A stretch of DNA of 64,000 bases, from NCBI RefSeq assembly GCF_004348115.1, contig NZ_QPFB01000001.1:3612028-3676027 (forward strand), given 5' to 3'. Position 1 is the first letter of the stretch; every line of letters starts with the position of its first letter. The stretch is from Stenotrophomonas sp. ATCM1_4 (GTDB taxonomy: Bacteria > Pseudomonadota > Gammaproteobacteria > Xanthomonadales > Xanthomonadaceae). Below, piece after piece: positions 19,612 to 27,444 of the stretch. The notes under the pieces are model-generated. The model was not told where the DNA came from, ran no database searches, and worked only from the letters and a program-made list of their open reading frames with translations. The translations under genes and the position numbers were made by a program.

Positions 19612-20868
19612 TCAGCGTTCGCCGATCTGGTCCATGCGGATGCGGTTGGCGAACAGCGAGAACGCCAGTGCGCCGGCCAGGCCATTGGCGCGGGTGATCC
19701 AGTGCGGCAGCCAGCGCGGCGGTGCCAGCACCCCGGCCTCGAACAGCGGCGCCAGTGCCTGCGCGTCGCCCAGCGTCATCTTGCCGGCGAACAGCCAGCG
19801 GCAGACCTGCAGCTTTTCCTCGCGCAGCATCTGCCGGAAGAAGGTATGCACCGCCACCAGGCCACGCAGGTACACCGTGTCCTTGGTGAAGGCCGCGCCC
19901 CCGCCGGTAGGCACGCCACGGAACACGCGCTGGGCCGAGGAGAAACTCTCCTCGGCGGTCTGCCCGGCCTGGCGGAAATACTCGAACACCTGGATGAAGT
20001 CGGCGCCGGCGCGCGCCATCGCGATCGCCTCGATGCGCAGGCTGATGCGCTTGAGCCGCTGGATGTCGATGCTGCCGGTGATCTGCTCGGCGAACGTGGC
20101 CAGGCCTTCCTGGGTGGTGGTGATGCGCGGCGAGGACAACGCCAGGCTCGGCAGCACCGCCTGCTCGCGGCCGTTGAGCGCGGTCAGCGAATGCACCAGC
20201 GCTTCATGGTGGAACAGCTGCGCACGGTCATAGGCGCTGAAGCAGGCACTGGTGCGCACGCGGATGCGGGTGGCGCCGGCGGCGGCCTTGGCGATCAGCG
20301 CCGGGTCCAGTTCGACGCTGATCACCCGCCCGCCGAAGAAGTCGTCCAGGTCCCCCTGCAGCTGCAACTGCAGCGCGATGGACGACACCGGCACCTGCTC
20401 CTCGGGGGCAAGCAGTTCGTGGTCCAGCTCCTGCGCGATCTGGATGAAGTGCTGTGCGGCCTCGCGCGTGGTCGGGCCGTTGCCGGGCATCGGCTGCTCG
20501 GGCACGCCGAACAGTTCGGTGGAGTAGCGGTCCACCTCCGGCGTTCCCAGCGCTTCGAGCAGGCGCGCGGCCAGGTCCCAGCTGCGCGCGGAGTCCTGCA
20601 CGTAGGCACCGAGCGGGTGGCTCCCATCACACTGGCCCAGGATCGCGTCCAGCTCGCGCCGTGCATCACTGAAATCCAGCCGGGGGTAGGCCACCTGCGG
20701 CAGCTCGGGCCGACCACGCGCCACGCTCTGCAGGAACGGCGCCTGCGTCGATGCCGGCCAGCTGGTCAGGCCGAGCAGGCGGATGCCGCGCACCGCCTCC
20801 ACCATGCGCGCGTCCAGTGCCGCGTGGTGGCTGATGGCCGGGTCGTGGTTGCGGATGGTCTTGCCCAT
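19612..20868 (-). CDS. DUF1704 (QEGLA-motif) metalloprotease-like protein
   Basis: A 418-residue member of the flavohemoglobin expression-modulating QEGLA family (DUF1704). The same domain occurs in eukaryotic MATCAP tyrosine carboxypeptidases, which are zinc enzymes with an HExxxH motif. Here HEALVH lies at 221-226 and QEGLA at 253-257, so Glu254 in EGLATFAE could be the third zinc ligand. Both features are intact, so hydrolase activity is likely though the bacterial substrate is unknown. ATG 20868 (MGKTIRN) has GAGG upstream; ATG 20883 adds five residues. It begins about 38 bp after rsgA on the same strand, suggesting co-transcription with a ribosome-assembly gene. Confidence 0.88.
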   Translation of the reverse strand: MGKTIRNHDPAISHHAALDARMVEAVRGIRLLGLTSWPASTQAPFLQSVARGRPELPQVAYPRLDFSDARRELDAILGQCDGSHPLGAYVQDSARSWDLAARLLEALGTPEVDRYSTELFGVPEQPMPGNGPTTREAAQHFIQIAQELDHELLAPEEQVPVSSIALQLQLQGDLDDFFGGRVISVELDPALIAKAAAGATRIRVRTSACFSAYDRAQLFHHEALVHSLTALNGREQAVLPSLALSSPRITTTQEGLATFAEQITGSIDIQRLKRISLRIEAIAMARAGADFIQVFEYFRQAGQTAEESFSSAQRVFRGVPTGGGAAFTKDTVYLRGLVAVHTFFRQMLREEKLQVCRWLFAGKMTLGDAQALAPLFEAGVLAPPRWLPHWITRANGLAGALAFSLFANRIRMDQIGER

Positions 20869-20906
20869 GGTTGCCTCGAACATTGCCCCGTCACCGGCCG
20901 CGACGC

Positions 20907-22004
20907 TCAGCGCCGCTTGCCCTTGCCGACCGGGCGCCACTGCGCGCCACGGCCGGTGTTCCTGCGCTCGCTGGCCTGCTCGGCCTGGCGCTGCGCCAGC
21001 TTGGCCGCGGCGATGGCCACTTCCTCGCGCAGCTTGAAGTAGTTCAGCACCCGGCTCTCTTCGATCTCGCCGTTCTCGATCGCTTCGCGCACCGCGCAGC
21101 CAGGTTCCTGCTGGTGCGCGCAATCGCGGAAACGGCACTGCGTGGTCAGCGCCTCGATGTCGGCGAAGCCACCCTCGGAAAGCATTTCCTCGCCGGTGGG
21201 CTTCAACTCGCGCATGCCCGGGGTGTCGATCAGGCAGGCGCCGGTCGGCAGCGGCATCAGCGCACGGTGCGTGGTGGTGTGGCGGCCGCGCGAATCGTTC
21301 TCGCGCACGCTGTTGGTCTTCATCCGGTCTTCGCCCAGCAACGTGTTGGTGAGCGTGGATTTGCCGGCGCCGGACGAGCCCACCAGCACCACGGTGTTGC
21401 CCGGCTGCAGCCAGGGCTCCAGCGCGGCCACGCTGGCCGGGTCCTTGCCGTTGATCGCCAGCAGCGGAATCTGCTGGGCAGCCAGGTCTTCCAGCACGGC
21501 CAGCGCGTCTTCGCTGTACTCGGTCTGGTCGGCCTTGGTCAGCACCACCACCGGTGCCGCGCCACCACCGCCCACCAACAACAGGTAGCGCTCGATGCGG
21601 CGCGGGTTGAAGTCCGCATCCAGCCCGCAGACGATGAACACCGTGTCGATGTTGGCCGCGATCACCTGCTGGTGGTAATGCTCGCCGGCCGCGCCGCGCT
21701 TGATCGAGGTGCGCCGCGGCAGCAGCGCGACGATGCGGATGCCGTCCAGCAGCACCCAGTCGCCCACCGCCGCGCGCTCGTGGCTGGGGAAGCGCGGCCG
21801 CTGCCATTCCGGCGGCGATTCGGTCTTCAGGCTGTGCTCCGGCGCGTCGGCCACCACGTAGCCGGAACGATGCTGTTCGATCACCCGCCCCGGCCGGGCC
21901 TGGGGGTGCGCGGCGAAAGCGGCCTGCCAGGCCGGGTCCTCGGGAGCGCCGGGCCAGGGCCAGCCGATGCTGCGGAGCGGGGTGAAATCGAAGGCTTCTG
22001 TCAT
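20907..22004 (-). CDS. rsgA: Ribosome small-subunit-dependent GTPase RsgA
   Basis: A 365-residue circularly permuted GTPase that checks late 30S ribosome assembly. An OB-like N-terminal domain comes first. The GTPase motifs appear in permuted order: TKAD (156-159), GSSGAGKST (209-217), then DTPG (260-263). A zinc knuckle uses Cys290, Cys295, His297 and Cys303. A basic C-terminal tail (about 335-365) probably contacts rRNA. Length and motif order are normal. It is upstream of the DUF1704 gene and divergent from alaA. Confidence 0.95.
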   Translation of the reverse strand: MTEAFDFTPLRSIGWPWPGAPEDPAWQAAFAAHPQARPGRVIEQHRSGYVVADAPEHSLKTESPPEWQRPRFPSHERAAVGDWVLLDGIRIVALLPRRTSIKRGAAGEHYHQQVIAANIDTVFIVCGLDADFNPRRIERYLLLVGGGGAAPVVVLTKADQTEYSEDALAVLEDLAAQQIPLLAINGKDPASVAALEPWLQPGNTVVLVGSSGAGKSTLTNTLLGEDRMKTNSVRENDSRGRHTTTHRALMPLPTGACLIDTPGMRELKPTGEEMLSEGGFADIEALTTQCRFRDCAHQQEPGCAVREAIENGEIEESRVLNYFKLREEVAIAAAKLAQRQAEQASERRNTGRGAQWRPVGKGKRR

Positions 22005-22091
22005 CGGGCAATTCTACAAGGCCAGAGCGACCGCTCCCGGACCCGCCCTTCCGCTGCTGCGCTGCAAGGGAGGGGGAAGCCCTTCGGAACG

Positions 22092-22143
22092 GTTGCGGCA
22101 CGGGGCGTTGGTTCGCATTGGAACCTTCGCCCCGCAACGCAAC
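22092..22143. repeat. 52-nt stepped inverted repeat in the rsgA-alaA region
   Basis: Three nested complementary segments share one centre: GTTGCG (22092-22097) with CGCAAC (22138-22143), CGGGGCG (22101-22107) with CGCCCCG (22128-22134), and GGTTC (22110-22114) with GAACC (22121-22125). Symmetric internal loops of 3x3 and 2x2 and a 6-nt apical loop separate them. It ends 46 bp before the alaA start. Confidence 0.65.
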
Positions 22144-22189
22144 AATTCCGCTACCATGCAGGCTCCATGCCCTTGATGGCCCTGCAGAA

Positions 22190-23470
22190 ATGTCAAGCCC
22201 CGCCAAACCGCTCGCCACCCGTGAACGCCTGTCCGAAGTCCGCTACGAGATCCGTGGTGAGCTGGCCCGGCGAGCCCGCGAGCTGGAGGCCCAGGGCCGC
22301 AAGCTGATCAAGCTCAACATCGGCAACCCCGGCAACTTCGGGTTCCGTGCGCCGGCGCACCTGCAGCACGCCATCGCCGACGACATGGGCCGCACCGACC
22401 CGTACACCCACCAGCAGGGCCTGCCGGTGGCACGCGAGGCGATCGCCGCCGCCTATGCCCGCCGTGGCGCCCCCGATGCGGTGGCCGACCGGGTGTTCCT
22501 GGGCAACGGCGTGTCCGAGCTGATCGACCTGTCACTGCGCGCCCTGCTCAACCCGGGCGACGAAGTGCTGGTGCCCTCGCCCGACTACCCGCTGTGGTCG
22601 GCGGCCACCATCCTCAATGACGGCCGCCCGGTCTACTACCGCTGCAAGCCGGAGAACGGCTTCCTGCCCGACCCGGTGGAGATCGAGACGCTGGTGTCCT
22701 CGCGCACCCGCGCCATCGTGCTGATCAACCCGAACAACCCGGCCGGCGCCAGCTATCCGCGCGAGCTGCTGGAAAAGATCGTCGCCATCGCCCGCAAGCA
22801 CAACCTGCTGCTGATGGTGGACGAGATCTACGACCAGATCCTCTACGACGGCGCGCAGTTCCAGCCGGTCGCACCGCTGGCCGGTGACCACCCGTGCCTG
22901 ACCTTCAGCGGCCTGAGCAAGGTGCACCGCGCCTGTGGCTGGCGCGTGGGCTGGATGCTGCTGTCCGGTGCCGCCGAGCGCCTGGGGGAGTTCCGTGCCG
23001 CGCTGGACCTGCTCAGCGCGCTGCGCCTGTGCGCCAACGTGCCCGGCCAGTACGCCATCGAGGCCGCGGTCAACGGCCCGGACACCATCACCGAGCTGTG
23101 CTCGCCCGGCGGTCGCCTGTACGAGACCCGCCGCGCGGTGATCGATGCCTGCGCCGCCAGCGAGCACCTGTCACTGGTCGCGCCGTCCGGCGCGCTGTAT
23201 GCGTTCCCGGCGGTGGTCGGCCCGGCCGCGCAGGGCTTCGACGACCACGACTTCGCCCTGCAGCTGATGGAGGAGGAAGGCGTGCTGGTGGTGCCCGGTT
23301 CCAGCTTCAACGTGCCCTACCGCAACCACTTCCGCGTGACCCTGCTGCCGGAGGCCAGCGTGATGCGCGAGGTGTTCGGCCGCATCGACAAGCTGCTGGC
23401 CCGCCGTGCCGAAGCGGTGACCAAGGTGGTCCCGCTGAAGGGCCGCGCCGCCGTCGCCCGCGCAGGGTGA
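22190..23470 (+). CDS. alaA: Alanine-forming aminotransferase, AlaA-like
   Basis: A 426-residue class I aminotransferase. Sequence order and motifs follow E. coli AlaA (glutamate-pyruvate transaminase) closely: YEIRGELAR near the start, KLNIGNPGNFGF, GNGVSELI, PSPDYPLW, LINPNNPAG with Asn183, Asp211 in DEIYD, and the PLP lysine Lys244 in SGLSKVHRACGWRVGW. It has about 20 extra C-terminal residues compared with E. coli. The ATG at 22190 gives MSSPAKPL; the ribosome site is weak. A large inverted repeat lies in the leader. Downstream genes follow at 5 bp and by overlap, so it heads a three-gene operon. Confidence 0.9.
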   Translation: MSSPAKPLATRERLSEVRYEIRGELARRARELEAQGRKLIKLNIGNPGNFGFRAPAHLQHAIADDMGRTDPYTHQQGLPVAREAIAAAYARRGAPDAVADRVFLGNGVSELIDLSLRALLNPGDEVLVPSPDYPLWSAATILNDGRPVYYRCKPENGFLPDPVEIETLVSSRTRAIVLINPNNPAGASYPRELLEKIVAIARKHNLLLMVDEIYDQILYDGAQFQPVAPLAGDHPCLTFSGLSKVHRACGWRVGWMLLSGAAERLGEFRAALDLLSALRLCANVPGQYAIEAAVNGPDTITELCSPGGRLYETRRAVIDACAASEHLSLVAPSGALYAFPAVVGPAAQGFDDHDFALQLMEEEGVLVVPGSSFNVPYRNHFRVTLLPEASVMREVFGRIDKLLARRAEAVTKVVPLKGRAAVARAG

Positions 23471-23475
23471 GCCGC

Positions 23476-24132
23476 GTGAACGGAATCTCCGGGGCCAGCA
23501 TCGAATCGGCCGCACCGCGCTATCTGGCGCTGGGCGATTCCTACACCATCGGCGAAGGCGTGCCGACCGAAGGCACCTGGCCGTTCCAGTTGGCCGCCGC
23601 GCTGCGCGCGGACGGCATCGCGCTGTCCGACCCGGAGGTGATCGCCACCACCGGCTGGACCACCGACGAGCTGGCCGCGGCCATCGACACCGCCGCGCCG
23701 CAGGGCCCGTATGCCCTGGTCAGCCTGCTGATCGGGGTCAACAACCAGTACCGCGGCCGCCCGCTGGCCGAGTACCGGCAGCAGTTCGAGCAACTGCTGC
23801 AGCGCGCGATCGCGCTGGCCGACGAGAATCCGGCGCGGGTGCTGGTGCTGTCCACGCCCGACTGGGGTTTCACCCCGTATGCGCAGCACAACGGCCGCGA
23901 CGCGGCGCAGGTCGCCCGCGAGATCGACGACTTCAACGCCGCCGCGCATGCCTGCTGCGGCGATTACGGCGTGGCCTTCGTCGACATCACCCCGGCCAGC
24001 CGCGACGGCGGCGCGGAACCGGCGATGCTGGCGGACGACGGGCTGCACCCTTCCGCGCGGATGTACCGGCGCTGGATGGAACAGGCCCTGCCGGTGGCCA
24101 GCGCACTGCTCAAGGCGCCCCCCGCCGCGTGA
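23476..24132 (+). CDS. SGNH/GDSL-type esterase
   Basis: A 218-residue SGNH hydrolase. Block I is LALGDSYTIGEG with nucleophile Ser22. GVNNQYRG provides the oxyanion Asn, and block V DGLHPS gives Asp188/His191. There is no signal peptide, so it is probably cytoplasmic; a deacylase or esterase role is likely but the substrate is unknown. It begins with GTG five bp after alaA and its stop overlaps the next start (GTGA), so the three genes are translationally linked. Length is typical for small GDSL enzymes. Confidence 0.85.
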   Translation: MNGISGASIESAAPRYLALGDSYTIGEGVPTEGTWPFQLAAALRADGIALSDPEVIATTGWTTDELAAAIDTAAPQGPYALVSLLIGVNNQYRGRPLAEYRQQFEQLLQRAIALADENPARVLVLSTPDWGFTPYAQHNGRDAAQVAREIDDFNAAAHACCGDYGVAFVDITPASRDGGAEPAMLADDGLHPSARMYRRWMEQALPVASALLKAPPAA

Positions 24133-24827
24133 CCGGGCACGGTGCCAAGGCAGCCCTGTCGGCCGAGGATGCCCGCGCCATCGCCCGCGCCTTCGCCCCC
24201 GTCAGGCCCTGGGGCAACCGCTGGGACTACTACTACACGCTCTCCAAGCTGCGCAGCGACCCGTTGTATCCCGGCGTGCTGGACGCCCTGCGCGGCACCC
24301 GCGCGCCGGTGCTGGACATGGGCTGCGGGCTGGGCCTGCTGGCCCACGCATTGCGCCGTGACGGCCAGCACCTGCCCTATCGCGGCGTGGACAACGACGC
24401 GGCCAAGGTCGACCGCGGCCGTGACGTAGCCGCGCGCAGTGGCCTGGACGCCACCTGCTTCGAACGGATGGACCTGGCCACCACCTTGCCCGAGCACCGC
24501 GGCAGCGTGGCCATCCTCGACGTGCTGCAGTACCTGCCGGCCGCGGCCCAGGCCCACCTGCTGCAACGTGCCGCGGCCATGCTCGATGACGACAGCCGCC
24601 TGGTGATGCGCATGGCGCTGGCCGACCACACCCGGCGCGGGCGGATCTCGCGGCTGGGCGACCGCGCCGCCCACCTGATCGGCTGGATGCAGTTCCGCCC
24701 CCGCCACTACCCCGACGCCGACAGCCTGCAGGCACAGCTGCAGCAGGCCGGGCTGTCGGTGCGCATCACTCCCCTGTACGGGCGCACCCCGTTCAACAAC
24801 TGGCTGGTGGTGGCGCAACGCAGTTGA
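24129..24827 (+). CDS. Class I SAM-dependent methyltransferase
   Basis: A 232-residue methyltransferase. The SAM-binding motif I is VLDMGCGLGLLAHAL (from residue 61), motif II ends in RGVDND, and the acidic post-motif region includes ILDVLQYLP. The C-terminal half (HLIGWMQFRPRHYPD) is not diagnostic of a substrate. It starts with GTG in a 4-nt overlap with the SGNH hydrolase stop. An acyl-esterase plus methyltransferase behind a transaminase could be a small-molecule pathway, but nothing here identifies the product. Confidence 0.85.
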   Translation: MTGHGAKAALSAEDARAIARAFAPVRPWGNRWDYYYTLSKLRSDPLYPGVLDALRGTRAPVLDMGCGLGLLAHALRRDGQHLPYRGVDNDAAKVDRGRDVAARSGLDATCFERMDLATTLPEHRGSVAILDVLQYLPAAAQAHLLQRAAAMLDDDSRLVMRMALADHTRRGRISRLGDRAAHLIGWMQFRPRHYPDADSLQAQLQQAGLSVRITPLYGRTPFNNWLVVAQRS

Positions 24828-24909
24828 GGCACGACTCAGCCGTTTGCGCCGATAATCGCCCCATTCCATTCCTGCCGCCCGACCGGGCCGGCACACCAAC
24901 GAGATCCAC

Positions 24910-25245
24910 GTGAAGAGAACCTACCGCCTCGACATCGAAGGCAAGCATCCCGACCGCCTGCTGGAAGCCAGCAAGCACGACATCCGCAAGTACATCAAGC
25001 GCGAGCGCGGCAAGACCCTGCCCGCCGGTGCCGATGTCTGGGAGTTCGACAGCAAGGCCGGCGTCGACGAAGCCAGCGCCGAGCCGGTGGAATTCGGCAC
25101 CCTGATCCGCGCGGTGGACGCACTGGTGGCCGCCGGCAACACACAGTTCTACGTCGAGGTGGTCAGCAGGCCCGGCAAGCGTACCCCGCGCCCGAAGCCC
25201 GAGCCGACCCCGGAAACCTCGCCGGAAAGCGATTTCGAGGATTGA
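24910..25245 (+). CDS. DUF6172 family protein
   Basis: A 111-residue conserved protein of unknown function. The N-terminal part (YRLDIEGKHPDRLLEASKHDIRKYIKRERGK) and LPAGADVWEFD match my memory of the DUF6172 family, common in proteobacteria. The C-terminal 25 residues are Pro/Glu/Ser-rich and probably disordered. It starts with GTG, the third GTG start in a row here, with AACGAGA as a weak ribosome site. GATAAT about 60 bp upstream could be a -10 box. It ends just before a palindromic repeat. Confidence 0.75.
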   Translation: MKRTYRLDIEGKHPDRLLEASKHDIRKYIKRERGKTLPAGADVWEFDSKAGVDEASAEPVEFGTLIRAVDALVAAGNTQFYVEVVSRPGKRTPRPKPEPTPETSPESDFED

Positions 25246-25280
25246 GACCGGTCGTGCCGGGCCCTGCCCGGCAACGCCCC

Positions 25281-25303
25281 GGCGGAGCATGGCTCCGCCC
25301 TAC
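25281..25303 (-). repeat. GTAG-type palindromic repeat (SMAG/REP-like)
   Basis: Read on the minus strand, GTAG (25303-25300) precedes a perfect 8-bp stem, GGCGGAGC/GCTCCGCC, with a 3-nt loop. A GTAG tetranucleotide next to a short imperfect palindrome is the hallmark of SMAG elements of Stenotrophomonas, a REP class mobilised by RAYT transposases. Only this copy was found. The TAG of its GTAG is the stop codon of the helicase gene. Confidence 0.65.
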
Positions 25304-26568
25304 GGGTTCGGGGCTGGATCCGGCCTGGCATTCGCCGCCGCGCGCAGGCGGTCCTTCTTGCTCGGCCGGCGGCCCTTGATGCCGCCGTTGTCGGCGGCCA
25401 CCACGCGGGCCTGCACCGGTGCGTCCTTCGGCGCGAAGCCGTCCCGTTCCTCCAGCGCCACCTGCATGCCATTGCGCTTGCCGATCAGGCGCCAATGCGC
25501 CAGCGCATCGGCATCGACGAAACTCACCGCCAGGCCCTTTTCGCCGGCACGGCCGGTTCGACCGATACGGTGCAGGTAATCGGCCGGCGAGCGCGGCAGT
25601 TCGTAATTCACCACCACCGGCAGACGCGCGATGTCGATGCCACGCGCCGCCACGTCGGTGGCCACCAGTACCCGCAGCTGGCCGTCCTTGAAATCCTGCA
25701 GCATGCGCACGCGCCGTCCTTGTGACTGGTCGCCATGCAGCGCCTGCGCACTGATGTCGGCGGCACGCAGCTGCGCAGCCAGGCGGTCGCTGTCACGACG
25801 GCTGCCGACGAACACCAGCACCTGTGTCCAATCCGGGTCGTCCAGCAGCGACAACAGCAGCTCACCGCGCCGGCCCGCATCGACGCGGATCGCCCGCTGC
25901 GCGATCTCCGGCTGTGCCTGGTCGCCGATTTCCACCCGCTGCGGATCGCGCAGGCCCGCCGCGGCCAGCGCCGCGATGTCCGGCGGGAAGGTCGCCGAGA
26001 ACAGCAACGTCTGCCGGCGCACCGGCAGCTCGGCCAGGATCTGCCGCAGCTCGTCGCCGAACCCGAGCTCGAGCAGGCGGTCGGCTTCGTCCAGCACCAG
26101 CAGCTGCACCTGCCCGAGCGAGAGCGCGTTGTGCGCCACCAGGTCGAGCAGGCGCCCGGGCGTGGCCACCACGATGTCGGCGCCGCCGCGCAATGCCATC
26201 AGCTGCGGATTGATCGACACCCCGCCCACCGCGCACACCAGGTGCGGCCGACGCGCCATCTGCCGGCCCAGCGTGTTGAACACATCGCTCACCTGCAACG
26301 CCAGTTCGCGCGTGGGGACCAGCACCAGTTGCAGCAGCGGGCGCGGCTTGCGCGCCTGGCCCATGGAAAAACGCTGCAGCGCCGGCAGCACGTAGGCCGC
26401 CGTCTTGCCCGAACCGGTCGGCGCCAACGCCACCAGGTCACGCCCTCTCACGATCAGCGGCACCGCCTGCTGCTGGATCGGCGTGGGTGCGGCATAGCCG
26501 GCCTGCTGCAATGCCTGCTGCAACGCAGGCAACACATAGGGCGAGAGGCCGAGCTGGGAGAAAGGCAT
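25300..26568 (-). CDS. DEAD-box RNA helicase, RhlE-like
   Basis: A 422-residue ATP-dependent RNA helicase. It has a Q motif with TPIQQQA (29-35), motif I APTGSGKT (49-56), Ia PTRELA, Ib TPGR (136-139), II DEAD (160-163), III SAT (191-193) and VI HRIGRTGR. The C-terminal tail (from about 385) is short, basic and ends DPAPNP, as in RhlE-type helicases that act in rRNA processing or RNA decay. ATG 26568 gives MPFSQLGLSPYV, the conserved helicase start. The stop codon is part of a GTAG repeat, so the last residues may have been set by insertion of that element. Confidence 0.92.
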   Translation of the reverse strand: MPFSQLGLSPYVLPALQQALQQAGYAAPTPIQQQAVPLIVRGRDLVALAPTGSGKTAAYVLPALQRFSMGQARKPRPLLQLVLVPTRELALQVSDVFNTLGRQMARRPHLVCAVGGVSINPQLMALRGGADIVVATPGRLLDLVAHNALSLGQVQLLVLDEADRLLELGFGDELRQILAELPVRRQTLLFSATFPPDIAALAAAGLRDPQRVEIGDQAQPEIAQRAIRVDAGRRGELLLSLLDDPDWTQVLVFVGSRRDSDRLAAQLRAADISAQALHGDQSQGRRVRMLQDFKDGQLRVLVATDVAARGIDIARLPVVVNYELPRSPADYLHRIGRTGRAGEKGLAVSFVDADALAHWRLIGKRNGMQVALEERDGFAPKDAPVQARVVAADNGGIKGRRPSKKDRLRAAANARPDPAPNP

Positions 26569-26602
26569 CGAACGGGATTCCGGGAAAAGACGGGATGCGA
26601 GT

Positions 26603-27382
26603 CTACGCGCTTGCCCGTGGCAGGCGTGCCTGCAGGCCCCGCGCCTGCAACTGCTCAAGCACGCCCTCGATGATGGCCAGGTTGTGCCCGTGCGCAGACC
26701 CTTCATGCAGCAACACGATCGCGCCGGGCCGCAGGTCGGCGGCAATCCGACGCACCACGTCCTGCGGCTGGCAGGCCACGCCGTCGAAACCGCGCGCGCT
26801 CCAGCCCACCCGCGTGAGCCCGTGGCGCTTGAGCGCGGCGGCGACGAACGGGTTGGTCATGCCCACCACCGAGCGGTACCAGCGTGGCGGGCTGCCGGCC
26901 AGTTCGCCCAGTGCCTGCTGGCATCCCTGGATCTGCGCGGCCATCGCCGCCGGGCCCAGTGCCCAGAACCGCGCCTGGGGGTGGGAATGGCTGTGGTTGC
27001 CGATGCCGTGGCCACGGCGCAGCACCTCGTGTACCAGCGCCGGCCGTGCCTGCGCACGCTCGCCGACCATGAAGAAGGTGGCCTTGGCCTGGTAGCGATC
27101 AAGCAGGTCGAGCACGGCCAGGGTGTCGTCCGAGGGGCCATCGTCGATGGTCAGCCACACGTCCGCGCCCGCCACGCGGCTGACCACCGGAGCGTAGAAA
27201 CGGCTGTTGGGCAGGAACACCGGCACCACGAACAGCGCATGGCTGGCCAGCAGCAACGGCAGTCCCCAGGCCCAGCCCAGCGCCCACCAGGCCAGTGCCA
27301 CCAGCCCCTGCGAAACCACCAGCCACGGCACCCAGCGCCAGGGGCGCACGGGAACGCGATACAGGGTTTCCTTGGCGGTCAT
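26603..27382 (-). CDS. Membrane-anchored polysaccharide deacetylase (NodB domain)
   Basis: A 259-residue carbohydrate esterase family 4 protein. Two hydrophobic segments (about 18-38 and 41-57) anchor it at the inner membrane. The NodB domain follows: motif 1 TIDDGPSDDT with the Asp pair 80/81, and motif 2 NHSHSHP with His130 and His134 as metal ligands. The C-terminal part has the LLHEG motif. It should remove N-acetyl groups from a cell-surface glycan or peptidoglycan; the substrate is unknown. It is divergent from the glutaredoxin gene and 34 bp upstream of the helicase on the same strand. Confidence 0.88.
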   Translation of the reverse strand: MTAKETLYRVPVRPWRWVPWLVVSQGLVALAWWALGWAWGLPLLLASHALFVVPVFLPNSRFYAPVVSRVAGADVWLTIDDGPSDDTLAVLDLLDRYQAKATFFMVGERAQARPALVHEVLRRGHGIGNHSHSHPQARFWALGPAAMAAQIQGCQQALGELAGSPPRWYRSVVGMTNPFVAAALKRHGLTRVGWSARGFDGVACQPQDVVRRIAADLRPGAIVLLHEGSAHGHNLAIIEGVLEQLQARGLQARLPRASA

Positions 27383-27444
27383 GCCCGGGGGTGCCTCACA
27401 GCGTAGAATCGGACATTGTCACAGACCACTTCCACGAGTTCACG

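Noticed and set aside
20884..22218. Upstream extension of the DUF1704 frame to 22218
   Set aside because: The extension runs through rsgA in another frame and has no domain; the true start is at 20868 or 20883.
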